Part shown: positions 51,991 to 61,106 of the stretch, piece after piece
How positions within the stretch are numbered: position 1 is the stretch's first letter
Layout: the number at the start of each line of letters is the position of its first letter
From: Pseudaquabacterium inlustre
GTDB lineage: Bacteria > Pseudomonadota > Gammaproteobacteria > Burkholderiales > Burkholderiaceae_C
Direction: 5' to 3'
DNA: 64,000 bases
NCBI RefSeq assembly: GCF_038066595.1
Contig: NZ_JBBUTH010000009.1
Coordinates: 1-64,000, forward strand
Notes under the pieces: model-generated
Told to the model about the DNA's origin: nothing
The model's database searches: none
What the model saw: only the letters and a program-made list of their open reading frames with translations
Made by a program: the position numbers and the translations under genes

Positions 51991-52024
51991 CCTCAGCGCA
52001 GCCAGGGCCTCAGCGCAGCCAGGG
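51991..52024. repeat. Perfect 17-bp tandem duplication at the tesA stop codon
   Basis: CCTCAGCGCAGCCAGGG occurs twice back to back (51991-52007 and 52008-52024). The second copy encodes the final PWLR and stop of the tesA-type gene; the first lies just beyond the stop. It looks like a recent replication-slippage event. Confidence 0.9.
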
Positions 52025-52687
52025 CTTCAGCACCTTCCACACATTGGCCAGCATCGTCGGGTGCGCCTCGGCCAGCGGGTGGATGCGGTCGGGCTGGAAC
52101 AGCTTGTCGGCATTTGGCGCATCGGCCACGCCGGCCAGCAGGAAGGGCACGAGCGCCGCGCCCTGTTCCTTGGCCACACTGCCGAACAGCGCGGCAAAGT
52201 CCTGTCCGTAGCGCGCGCCGTAGTTGGGCGGCACCTGCATGCCCACCAGCATCACCTTGGCGCCGCTGTCGCGGGCGGCCTGGGCCATCGCGGTCAGGTT
52301 CTGCCGGGTCATGTCCAGCGGCAGGCCGCGCAGCGCGTCGTTGCCGCCCAGCTCGATCAGCACATGCGTGGGCTTGTGCTGGGTCAGCAGCGCGGCCAGG
52401 CGCGAGCGCCCGCCCGAGGTGGTGTCGCCGCTGATGCTGGCGTTGACCACCCGGGCCGCGATCTTCTCGTCGGCCAGGCGCTTTTCCAGCAGCGCCACCC
52501 AGCCGCTGCCGCGCGCCAGCCCGTACTCGGCCGACAGGCTGTCGCCCACCACCAGCAGCGTGCGCGCAGAGCCCGTGGCGGCCGTGGCGGACATCGCCGG
52601 CAGCCCCCACGCCGTCATCGTCAGCGCGCTACAGTGCGCCAGCAGCTTTCGTCGCGACAGGGCCTGCCGCGGCTTCACACCATCCAT
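52010..52687 (-). CDS. tesA: SGNH hydrolase, arylesterase / TesA type
   Basis: The 225-residue exported lipase/esterase has the GDSL block VVGDSLSAEYGL with the catalytic serine, the oxyanion residues in SISGDTTSGG and GGNDALRG, and the catalytic Asp-x-x-His in PDRIHPLAEAH. It acts in the periplasm as thioesterase/lysophospholipase in known relatives. The N-terminus SRRKLLAHCSALTMTAWG looks Tat-like, though an ordinary Sec signal is possible. The ATG (52687-52685) overlaps by two bases the ATG of the divergent ABC gene, as in the conserved tesA-ybbA pair. The C-terminal codons carry a tandem duplication. Confidence 0.88.
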   Translation of the reverse strand: MDGVKPRQALSRRKLLAHCSALTMTAWGLPAMSATAATGSARTLLVVGDSLSAEYGLARGSGWVALLEKRLADEKIAARVVNASISGDTTSGGRSRLAALLTQHKPTHVLIELGGNDALRGLPLDMTRQNLTAMAQAARDSGAKVMLVGMQVPPNYGARYGQDFAALFGSVAKEQGAALVPFLLAGVADAPNADKLFQPDRIHPLAEAHPTMLANVWKVLKPWLR

Positions 52688-53369
52688 GAGCGATCCCATC
52701 ATCTCGGTCGAGCACGTCACCCGCGAGGTGGCCGATTCGACCGGCACGCTGACCATTCTCCATGACATCGATGTGAGGATCGACCGCGGCGGTTCAACCG
52801 CCATCGTCGGGGCCTCGGGCTCGGGCAAGAGCACCTTGCTGGCCATCATCGCGGGCCTGGACCGGCCCACGCGCGGCACCGTGCACATCGCCGGCACCGA
52901 CCTCTTCGCGCTGGACGAGGACGCCCGCGCCGCCTTGCGTGCGCAGCAGCTGGGCTTCGTGTTCCAGAGCTTCCAGCTGCTGGCGCACCTCTCGGCGCTG
53001 GAGAACGTGATGCTGCCGCTGGAACTGCTGGGCCGCGCCGATGCGCGCGCCAAGGCCACCGAGATGCTGCGCCGCGTGGGGCTGGGCGAGCGCCTGCGCC
53101 ACTACCCGCGCACGCTGTCGGGTGGCGAGCAGCAGCGCGTGGCGCTGGCGCGGGCCTTCGTCGTCGAGCCGGCGGTGCTGCTGGCCGACGAGCCCACCGG
53201 CAGCCTGGACCATGCCACCGGCGAGACGGTGATGCAGCTGATGTTCGAGATGAACCGCGAGTCGGGCACGACCCTGGTGCTGGTGACGCACGACCGCGGC
53301 ATTGCCGCGCGCTGCGACCGCCAACTGCACATCGAGGCCGGGCGCCTGCGCGAGGACAGCGTGGCATGA
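52686..53369 (+). CDS. ybbA: ABC transporter ATP-binding protein, YbbA-type
   Basis: The 227-residue ATPase is of the LolD/MacB-like class. Walker A is GASGSGKST, signature is LSGGEQQRVALARAF, Walker B is VLLADEPTGSLD and the switch His is in LVTHDRG. In E. coli ybbA is divergent from tesA and works with a permease, YbbP; here no permease follows, and the next gene encodes an M23 peptidase whose ATG overlaps the stop (ATGA). The permease may be encoded elsewhere or lost. The start at 52686 overlaps the tesA start on the opposite strand. Confidence 0.87.
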   Translation: MSDPIISVEHVTREVADSTGTLTILHDIDVRIDRGGSTAIVGASGSGKSTLLAIIAGLDRPTRGTVHIAGTDLFALDEDARAALRAQQLGFVFQSFQLLAHLSALENVMLPLELLGRADARAKATEMLRRVGLGERLRHYPRTLSGGEQQRVALARAFVVEPAVLLADEPTGSLDHATGETVMQLMFEMNRESGTTLVLVTHDRGIAARCDRQLHIEAGRLREDSVA

Positions 53370-54217
53370 AGCGCCGCGCGCTGGCGCTGCACCTGCCGCT
53401 GCTGGTGGCGCCCGGCGTCTGGCTGTCGGACCTGCACGCGGCACCGGCCGATGCGCCGGCGGTGCGCGTGGCGCCCGGCGGGGTGGCCCTGGTGGAACTG
53501 GGGGCCGCCGCCGAGCGGCCGCGCGCCTGGCTGGGCGAGGTACCGCTGCTGATGACGGGCGTCCCGGCGGGCTGGACGGCGCTGGTGGGCATCGGCCTGT
53601 CGGTGCAGCCCGGGCCGCTGGGGCTGCGCGTGCAGGCCGGTGAGGGTGCCCCCAGGCTGCTGAACCTGGACGTGCAGCCCCACCGTTATGCCGAACAGCG
53701 GCTGAAGGTGGCGCCAGGCCATGTGGACCTGTCGCCGGCGGACGCCGCGCGCGCAGAAAGGGAGCGTGCCCACCTGGCCCAGGTCATCGCCACGCACAGC
53801 GAGCGCGTGCCGCCCGCGCTGCGCATGCAGCCGCCGGTGCCGGGCCCGCGCTCCAGTTCCTTCGGGCTGCGGCGCGTCTTCAATGGCCAGCCGCGCTCGC
53901 CGCACAGCGGCATGGACATCGCGGCCGCCAGCGGCACGCCGGTGCGGGCGCCGCTGGCGGGCACGGTGCTGGACACCGGCGACTACTTCTTCGCCGGCCA
54001 GTCGGTGTGGCTGGACCATGGCAGCGGCCTGTTGTCGCTGCTTTGCCACCTGAGCGCCATCGACGTGAAGGTCGGTGACGAGTTGGCTGTGGGCGCACCT
54101 GTGGGCAAGGTGGGGGCCACCGGCCGCGTCACCGGGCCGCACTTGCACTGGGGGGTGGCGCTGAACCGGGCGATGGTCGATCCTGCCCTGTTTCTGGCCG
54201 ACCTGCCGGCCAAATGA
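53366..54217 (+). CDS. M23 family metallopeptidase (LytM-type)
   Basis: The 283-residue protein has an N-terminal signal peptide ending near LHAAP and a C-terminal LytM-type zinc domain. Ligands are visible in HSGMDIAAASGTPVRAP (HxxxD) and GPHLHWGVALN (HxH), with a further His in SLLCHLSAID. The N-terminal part (residues 40-140) is a beta-rich region usual in periplasmic M23 proteins. It would cut or regulate peptidoglycan. It is coupled to the ybbA-type ATPase by an ATGA overlap, suggesting an ABC-controlled peptidase like FtsEX-EnvC, though a permease is absent here. Confidence 0.87.
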   Translation: MKRRALALHLPLLVAPGVWLSDLHAAPADAPAVRVAPGGVALVELGAAAERPRAWLGEVPLLMTGVPAGWTALVGIGLSVQPGPLGLRVQAGEGAPRLLNLDVQPHRYAEQRLKVAPGHVDLSPADAARAERERAHLAQVIATHSERVPPALRMQPPVPGPRSSSFGLRRVFNGQPRSPHSGMDIAAASGTPVRAPLAGTVLDTGDYFFAGQSVWLDHGSGLLSLLCHLSAIDVKVGDELAVGAPVGKVGATGRVTGPHLHWGVALNRAMVDPALFLADLPAK

Positions 54218-54219
54218 AA

Positions 54220-54240
54220 ACGGGCGCCCTGGGCGCCCGT
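54220..54240 (-). terminator. Rho-independent terminator for the peptidylprolyl isomerase gene
   Basis: ACGGGCGCCC (54220-54229) and GGGCGCCCGT (54231-54240) form a perfect stem. On the minus strand it is followed by TTTT, so it ends the ppi transcript. It also lies just after the stop of the M23 gene and may act in both directions. Confidence 0.75.
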
Positions 54241-54263
54241 TGCCGCTGAAGTCAGCTCAGACC

Positions 54264-55073
54264 TTATTGAGCAAACTTGTAATCCGTCTTCGCGCCCTTC
54301 GACAGATCCGTCTGGAACTTGACCAGCTTCTGCTGCGCCAGGTGCTGCTGGATCTGGGCCTTGACGGCGTCGAACTCGGGGAACTGGGCCTGGCGCGTGT
54401 CTTCCAGGCGGATGATGTGCCAGCCGAACTGGGTCTTCACCGGCGTCTCGGTCATCTCGCCCTTCTTCAGGCTGGACATGGCCTTGCCGAATTCGGGCAC
54501 ATAGCTCTCGGGCTTGGCGAAGTCGAGGTCGCCGCCGTTCTGGCCGGAGCCCGGGTCCTTGCTCTTGGCCTTGGCCAGTTCTTCGAAGCTGGCGCCGCCC
54601 TTGATCTGGGCGATCAGGGCCTTGGCTTCCTCTTCCTGCTCGACCAGGATGTGGCGGGCGCGGTACTCGGTGCCGGTGTTCTGGGCCTTGAACTTGTCGT
54701 ACTCGGCCTTGGCTTCGGCGTCGGTGACCGGGTTCTTCTTCTTGTAGTCCTCGAACAGTTCGCGGATCAGGATGCTCTGGCGGGCCAGTTCCATCTGCGA
54801 CTTGTACTCGACGCTCTGCGCCACGCCACGGCGCTCGGCCTCCTGCGCGAAGATCTCGCGGCGCACCACTTCATCCTTGGCACGGGCCTGGATCTCGGGC
54901 GTCACTTCCTGGCCGGCGCGCTTGGCCTGCTCGAGCAGCGTGTCCAGGCGGGCCTTGGGCACGGCCTTGCCATTGACGATGGCGATGTTCTGCGCCAGGG
55001 CCGCCAGCGGCAGCAGCAGGGCGGAAGTCACGGCCACGGCAGTGGCGCGGGCAGCAAAGCTCTTGCGGGTCAT
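54264..55073 (-). CDS. Periplasmic parvulin-type peptidylprolyl isomerase
   Basis: The 269-residue protein has a signal peptide (MTRKSFAARATAVAV... ending LAALAQ), a SurA-like helical N-terminal part and one parvulin domain at about residues 135-225. Parvulin landmarks are YRARHILVEQEEEAK, the SFEELAKAKSKDPGSGQNGG loop, LDFAKPESYVPEFGKAM and TQFGWHIIRLED. It should help fold outer-membrane or exported proteins. It follows bolA (99-bp gap) in a conserved group with yciB. Lys/Glu-rich composition is normal for these chaperones. Confidence 0.9.
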   Translation of the reverse strand: MTRKSFAARATAVAVTSALLLPLAALAQNIAIVNGKAVPKARLDTLLEQAKRAGQEVTPEIQARAKDEVVRREIFAQEAERRGVAQSVEYKSQMELARQSILIRELFEDYKKKNPVTDAEAKAEYDKFKAQNTGTEYRARHILVEQEEEAKALIAQIKGGASFEELAKAKSKDPGSGQNGGDLDFAKPESYVPEFGKAMSSLKKGEMTETPVKTQFGWHIIRLEDTRQAQFPEFDAVKAQIQQHLAQQKLVKFQTDLSKGAKTDYKFAQ

Positions 55074-55172
55074 GTGCAGGGAAACCTTCTCGGGGAGCGG
55101 GGCGCGCCACGCGGGCGGCCTGGGAACGGGAACGATCAGGGCAGGGGGTGAGCCGCTGCGGCGGATGGCCAA

Positions 55173-55457
55173 TCAGGCCGGCGTGGGCGCCTTCGCGTCG
55201 ATGGCGAGCGCGTGGATGCCCTGGGCCAGCAGCGGGCGCAGGGCATCATACACAAGGCGATGGCGCGCCACGGGCGTCAGCCCGGCCAAGCGCGCGCTGA
55301 CCAGGCGCACGCGCCAGTGCGAGCCTTCGGCGGCGCCGGCATGGCCGGCATGCAGATGGCTTTCGTTGATCACCTCCAGCGTGGTGATCGGCGCGATCGC
55401 CGCGCGCAGCGCGGCTTCGATCTGGCTGGCTTGTACGGCGGCAGCGCCCATGCTCAT
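55173..55457 (-). CDS. bolA: BolA family protein
   Basis: The 94-residue BolA protein has the family core LEVINESHLHAGHAG and a helix-turn segment RVRLVSARLAGLTPVARHRLVYDAL. Conserved His residues in the ESHLHAG region coordinate [2Fe-2S] with monothiol glutaredoxins in known members. It may influence iron-sulfur trafficking and cell shape. Its ATG (55457-55455) overlaps the yciB stop as ATGA, so it is translated with the septation protein; a second ATG two codons on is also open. Confidence 0.9.
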   Translation of the reverse strand: MSMGAAAVQASQIEAALRAAIAPITTLEVINESHLHAGHAGAAEGSHWRVRLVSARLAGLTPVARHRLVYDALRPLLAQGIHALAIDAKAPTPA

Positions 55458-56086
55458 TGGTCCTCGGCCGGCTGCTCGGGCATGTGGCGGCTGATGTAAA
55501 GGCCCTGAGCCAGCGTGAACACCAGCATCAGGCCGATGCCGCCGAACAGCTTGAAGTTGACCCAGGCATCGGTGCTGAAATGGTAGGCCACCCACAGGTT
55601 CAGCACGCCCATGCCGGCGAAGAACCCGACCCAGGCCCAAGACAATCGCTGCCACACCGCGTCGGGCAGTTCGATCTGCTCGCCCAGCATCAGCTTGAGC
55701 AGGTTGCGGCCGAACACCATCTGGCTGACCAGGAAGGACAGCGCCATGGCCCAGTACAGGCCGGTGGGCTTCCACTTGATGAAGGTCTCGCTCTTGAGCC
55801 ACACGGTCAGGCCGCCCAGCACCACCACCAGGGCCAGGCTGACCCACAGCATCAGGTCGACCTTGCGGCCACGCAGCTTCAGCCAGGCCACCTGGGCCAG
55901 CGATGCGGCGATGACCACCAACGTGGACAGCATCACCGGCGCTTCGGTCGGGCCCACGGTGCCGCCGGCCACCATCCAGGCGAAATGTTCGGTGGCGAAG
56001 GCGGCAGCCCATTCCCGGTGGTTCTCGGCGTACTTGAACGTCGCGAAAAACAGCAGGATCGGCAGAAAGTCCAGAAGCAGTTTCAT
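55454..56086 (-). CDS. yciB: Inner membrane septation protein YciB (IspZ)
   Basis: The 210-residue membrane protein has about six hydrophobic segments. Family landmarks are the N-terminal MKLLLDFLPILLFFATFKY, then KPTGLYWAMALSFLVSQ and NFKLFGGIGLMLVFTLAQGLYISRHM. YciB takes part in cell-envelope synthesis and septation and interacts with elongasome and divisome proteins in E. coli. It begins with the ATG at 56086 and is coupled to bolA by an ATGA overlap, a common Burkholderiales arrangement. Confidence 0.93.
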   Translation of the reverse strand: MKLLLDFLPILLFFATFKYAENHREWAAAFATEHFAWMVAGGTVGPTEAPVMLSTLVVIAASLAQVAWLKLRGRKVDLMLWVSLALVVVLGGLTVWLKSETFIKWKPTGLYWAMALSFLVSQMVFGRNLLKLMLGEQIELPDAVWQRLSWAWVGFFAGMGVLNLWVAYHFSTDAWVNFKLFGGIGLMLVFTLAQGLYISRHMPEQPAEDQ

Positions 56087-56197
56087 GCGGCGACGAGTGT
56101 AGCCCTGGGCGCAGACGCCCTCATGGGTGCCAGCGTGGCGCATCCCCGCGCTTGCAGGCCCCGGGGCGGGCCTGGCAGGCGCCGGGCGTGAACAAAG

Positions 56198-56662
56198 TCA
56201 AGCTTCGGGCGTGAAGTCGATGGATGCGGAATTGATGCAGTAGCGCTCGCCGGTGGGCGCGGGCCCATCCTCGAACACATGGCCCAGGTGCGAGCCGCAG
56301 GTGGCGCAGCGCACCTCCACGCGCACCATGCCGTGGCTGGTGTCCACCAGGCGCTCGACGCGGCCCGGCTCGATCTCCTGCCACCAACTGGGCCAGCCGC
56401 AGCCGGCATCGAACTTCTCGGCCGAGCGGAACAGCGGTGTGGCGCAGCCCACGCAGCGGTAGACGCCGTCCTGCCAGTGGTCCCAGTAGCGGCCGGTGAA
56501 GGCGCGCTCGGTGGCGGCACGGCGCGCCACCTCGAACTGCATCGGGTCGAGCTGGGCGCGCCATTCGGCCTCGCTCTTGCGCACCGGGTAGCGCGCGTCG
56601 TCGTGCGGGTGCGGTGCCGGGGCCGCGGCGGCTTTCTTGCCGAACTTGTCGAAGGGGTTCAT
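56198..56662 (-). CDS. msrB: Peptide methionine-(R)-S-oxide reductase MsrB
   Basis: The 154-residue enzyme repairs methionine-R-sulfoxide. The two zinc CxxC pairs are RCVGCATPL and RCATCGSHLG, with CGWPSWW between. The catalytic cysteine is in RYCINSAS. There is no signal peptide, so it is cytoplasmic. The first 25 residues (Lys/Ala/Pro-rich) are variable. It heads the minus-strand msrB-yciB-bolA-ppi series, with a 111-bp gap to yciB. It adds to the oxidative-stress functions of the region. Confidence 0.94.
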   Translation of the reverse strand: MNPFDKFGKKAAAAPAPHPHDDARYPVRKSEAEWRAQLDPMQFEVARRAATERAFTGRYWDHWQDGVYRCVGCATPLFRSAEKFDAGCGWPSWWQEIEPGRVERLVDTSHGMVRVEVRCATCGSHLGHVFEDGPAPTGERYCINSASIDFTPEA

Positions 56663-56778
56663 GGGGCTGCGACTGAACTCGTGAGATACCTCTAGCCATG
56701 CCCGGCGGGGCATCGGGCCGGCGCAGAATCGCGACGCGGCTGGCGCACAGGATGCAGCCAGTGTAGGCAGGCTGGCTT

Positions 56779-56792
56779 GTCGCATCTGCGAC
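56779..56792. promoter_or_regulatory. Palindrome in the msrB / acyl-CoA synthetase divergent region
   Basis: GTCGCATCTGCGAC is a perfect 6-bp inverted repeat with a two-base centre, about 104 bases before the acyl-CoA synthetase ATG. A second hairpin, ATGCCC/GGGCAT (56698-56713), lies nearer msrB. The 233-bp gap holds both divergent promoters. The palindrome could bind a TetR-type regulator, but no regulator gene is adjacent. Confidence 0.35.
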
Positions 56793-56895
56793 CAGGGGCA
56801 TGCCGGCACTCGGCTACCGTGCGCGCCCCGTGCCACGGCCCCTGTGCCGCCTGGCCTGCCACTGACCGATGCACCCTTGATCCGAGGAGAACACG

Positions 56896-58545
<1,650 letters not shown>

Positions 58546-58572
58546 TCGAAATCAACTTCTCCCTGTGAAGAG

Positions 58573-58602
58573 GCCACCCCTTGCGGGTGGCTTTTTCGTT
58601 TT
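58573..58602 (+). terminator. Rho-independent terminator after the acyl-CoA synthetase gene
   Basis: GCCACCC (58573-58579) and GGGTGGC (58585-58591) with a five-base loop are followed directly by TTTTTCGTTTT. This is the clearest intrinsic terminator in the window and isolates the synthetase from the downstream transporter operon. Confidence 0.92.
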
Positions 58603-58740
58603 GCGGAATAACTTTCGGGTTTTGGGTATGGTTTTGTCCCCGGTGCGACAAGGCGCTGGGGTAGTCCCCGAGGCGGCCCGTGCGCACCATCCGTTACCGT
58701 CACGGCCGCCGGTTGCACCGCAACAACTTTGGAGACCTGG

Positions 58741-59979
58741 ATGCGCTTTTCCAAGACCCTGTTCACCCTGTCCGCCGCCGCTGCCCTGACGCTGGGCGCC
58801 GCGAGCGCCATGGCCCAGAAGGGCGAGACCGTGAAGATCGGCTGGGTTGACCCGCTGTCGGGCCTGATGGCCCCGGTGGGCACCAACCAGATCAAGAGCT
58901 TCCAGTTCGTGGCCGAGGTGTTCAACAAGAACAACCCTGCCGGCGTGAAGTTCGAGATGGTGCCCATCGACAACAAGCTCAGCCCGCAGGAGAGCACCAA
59001 CGCGGTCAAGAGCCTGATCGACCAGGGCGTGCGCTACATCGTGCAGGGCAACGGCTCGGGCGCCGCGCTGGCCATCATGGACGCCGTGGCCAAGCACAAC
59101 GAGCGCAACCCCGGCAAGGAACTCGTCTACCTGAACTACGCGGCGGTCGATCCTGACCTGACCAACAGCAAGTGCAACTACTGGCACTTCCGTCTGGACG
59201 CCGACACCTCGATGAAGATGGAGGCCCTGACCGCCTGGATGAAGGACCAGACCGACATCAAGAAGGTCTACCTGATCAACCAGAACTACGCCCACGGCCA
59301 CCAGGTCAGCAAGTTCGCCAAGGAGACGCTGCAGCGCAAGCGCCCCGACATCCAGATCGTCGGCGACGACCTGCACCCGCTGGCCCAGGTGCGTGACTTC
59401 GCGCCCTATGTCGCCAAGATCAAGGCCTCGGGCGCCGACACGGTGCTCACCGGCAACTGGGGCTCCGACCTGACGCTGCTGGTCAAGGCGGCCAACGACG
59501 CCGGCCTGAACGTCAAGTTCCTGACCTACTACGCCGGCGTGACCGGCACGCCCACGGCCCTGGGCGCGGGCGCCGCCGGCCGCGTGTACGCCGTGGCCTA
59601 CGCGCACAGCAACATGCCGGGCGAAGTGGGCAAGATCGCCAACGACTTCAAGGCCAAGTTCAACGACGACTACTACACGCTGGCCGTCAACCACGCCTTC
59701 GCGCTGCTGAGCAACGCGATGGCTGCGGCCAAGACCACCGACCCCGCCAAGGTGGCCGCGGCGATGGAAGGCCTGAAGTTCAAGAGCTTCAACGGCGAGG
59801 TCGAGATGCGCAAGACCGACCACCAGCTGCAGCAGGGCCTGTTCGTCACGGTGTGGAAGAAGGCCGATGCCAAGGCGCCGTACAGCGTCGAGAACACCGG
59901 CTACAACTTCCAGCCGGTGAAGGCCTACGACGCGTATGTCGCGTCCACGCCGACGAGCTGCCAGATGAAGCGTCCGTAA
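58741..59979 (+). CDS. Branched-chain amino acid ABC transporter substrate-binding protein
   Basis: The 412-residue periplasmic binding protein has a signal peptide (ending SAMAQ) and the two-lobe fold of Liv/urea/amide-type receptors, with landmarks KIGWVDPLSGLMAPVGTNQ, YIVQGNGSGAALAIMDAV and LTGNWGSDLTLLVKAA. The substrate may be a branched-chain amino acid, an aromatic acid or another amide; the acyl-CoA synthetase upstream makes a carboxylate plausible. The ATG at 58741 has GGAG six bases ahead. It heads the operon and is followed by a hairpin that can leave its mRNA more abundant than the permease genes. Confidence 0.9.
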   Translation: MRFSKTLFTLSAAAALTLGAASAMAQKGETVKIGWVDPLSGLMAPVGTNQIKSFQFVAEVFNKNNPAGVKFEMVPIDNKLSPQESTNAVKSLIDQGVRYIVQGNGSGAALAIMDAVAKHNERNPGKELVYLNYAAVDPDLTNSKCNYWHFRLDADTSMKMEALTAWMKDQTDIKKVYLINQNYAHGHQVSKFAKETLQRKRPDIQIVGDDLHPLAQVRDFAPYVAKIKASGADTVLTGNWGSDLTLLVKAANDAGLNVKFLTYYAGVTGTPTALGAGAAGRVYAVAYAHSNMPGEVGKIANDFKAKFNDDYYTLAVNHAFALLSNAMAAAKTTDPAKVAAAMEGLKFKSFNGEVEMRKTDHQLQQGLFVTVWKKADAKAPYSVENTGYNFQPVKAYDAYVASTPTSCQMKRP

Positions 59980-59998
59980 ACCCCAACGCCTGAGTCGC

Positions 59999-60032
59999 CG
60001 GCCCGCCGGAGCCACCTCCGCCGGGCCGTTTT
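59999..60032 (+). terminator. Attenuator-type hairpin between the binding protein and livH
   Basis: A stem with 13-base arms (59999-60011 and 60016-60028, one mismatch) and CCAC loop is followed by TTTT. It lies 19 bases past the binding-protein stop and 22 bases before livH. Partial termination here would give more binding protein than permease, a common pattern for such operons. Confidence 0.7.
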
Positions 60033-60053
60033 CACATCAAGGCCAGCCCCACC

Positions 60054-61076
60054 GTGGACCAGATCCTCATCAACGTACTCAACGGCGTCAGCTCCGGGCT
60101 GCTGCTGTTCATGCTCAGCTCGGGCCTCACGCTGATTTTCAGCATGATGGGCGTGCTGAACTTCGCGCACGCCAGCTTCTACATGATCGGCGCGTACATC
60201 GCCTACACGCTCACCGGCGTGCTCGGCTTCTGGCTGGCGCTGCTGGTCGCGCCGCTGGCCGTCGGGGTGATGGGCGCGGTGTTCGAGACCACCGCGCTGC
60301 GCCGCGTGCACAAGTTCGGCCATGTGCCCGAGCTGCTGATCACCTTCGGCCTGAGCTACGTGGTGCTGGAGCTGGTGCAGCTGATCTGGGGCCGCACCCC
60401 GGTGCAGTTCGCCCCGCCCGAGCTGCTGCAGGGCCCGGCCTTCACCATCGTGCAGTCGCCCACGCAGGGCTTCTCGGTGGTGCTGGGGGCCGCCGCTGAC
60501 GCCATCTGCCAGGGCGCACAGTGCTCGCGCTTCCCGATGACGCGCGCCTTCATGATGCTGGTGGCGCTGGCCATGCTGGTGTCGCTGTGGCTGCTGCTCA
60601 CGCGCACCCGCATCGGCCTGGTGATCCAGGCGGCGCTGACCCACCCTGAAGCCGTGGAAGCCCTGGGCCACAACGTGCCGCGGGTGTTCATGCTGGTGTT
60701 CGGCAGCGGCTGCGCGCTGGCTGGCCTGGCCGGCGTGATCGGTGGCATCACCTTCGTCACCGAGCCGGCCATGGCCGCGGTGGTGGGCTCGATCATCTTC
60801 GTGGTGGTGGTGGTGGGCGGCATGGGCTCGCTGGCCGGGGCCTTCGTGGCCTCGCTGCTGATCGGCCTGCTGCAGACCCTGCCGCTGACCGTGGACGCCA
60901 GCCTGGCCGACGCCATCAACCGACTGGCCGGCGCCGGCACCGTGGGCGCCGGCACGCCGGGCTGGCCGCTGCTGCGCATCACGCTGGCGCAGGCCGCGCC
61001 GATCCTGCCCTACCTGCTGCTGGTGCTGATGCTGATCTTCCGGCCCAAGGGCCTGCTGGGCACCCGTGAGAGCTGA
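60054..61076 (+). CDS. livH: Branched-chain amino acid ABC transporter permease LivH
   Basis: The 340-residue inner-membrane permease has about eight helices. Landmarks are LNGVSSGLLLFMLSSGLTLIFSMMGVLNFAHASFYMIGAY as an N-terminal block and the EAA-like SLWLLLTRTRIGLVIQAALTHPEAVEALG loop. A periplasmic loop near residues 140-160 holds a cysteine pair (AICQGAQCSRF) not typical of E. coli LivH. The GTG at 60054 gives the usual MDQIL start. It pairs with LivM to form the channel of the transporter. Confidence 0.92.
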   Translation: MDQILINVLNGVSSGLLLFMLSSGLTLIFSMMGVLNFAHASFYMIGAYIAYTLTGVLGFWLALLVAPLAVGVMGAVFETTALRRVHKFGHVPELLITFGLSYVVLELVQLIWGRTPVQFAPPELLQGPAFTIVQSPTQGFSVVLGAAADAICQGAQCSRFPMTRAFMMLVALAMLVSLWLLLTRTRIGLVIQAALTHPEAVEALGHNVPRVFMLVFGSGCALAGLAGVIGGITFVTEPAMAAVVGSIIFVVVVVGGMGSLAGAFVASLLIGLLQTLPLTVDASLADAINRLAGAGTVGAGTPGWPLLRITLAQAAPILPYLLLVLMLIFRPKGLLGTRES

Positions 61077-61106
61077 ACCGAACGCTGAAGCGAGATCCGA
61101 GACGTC

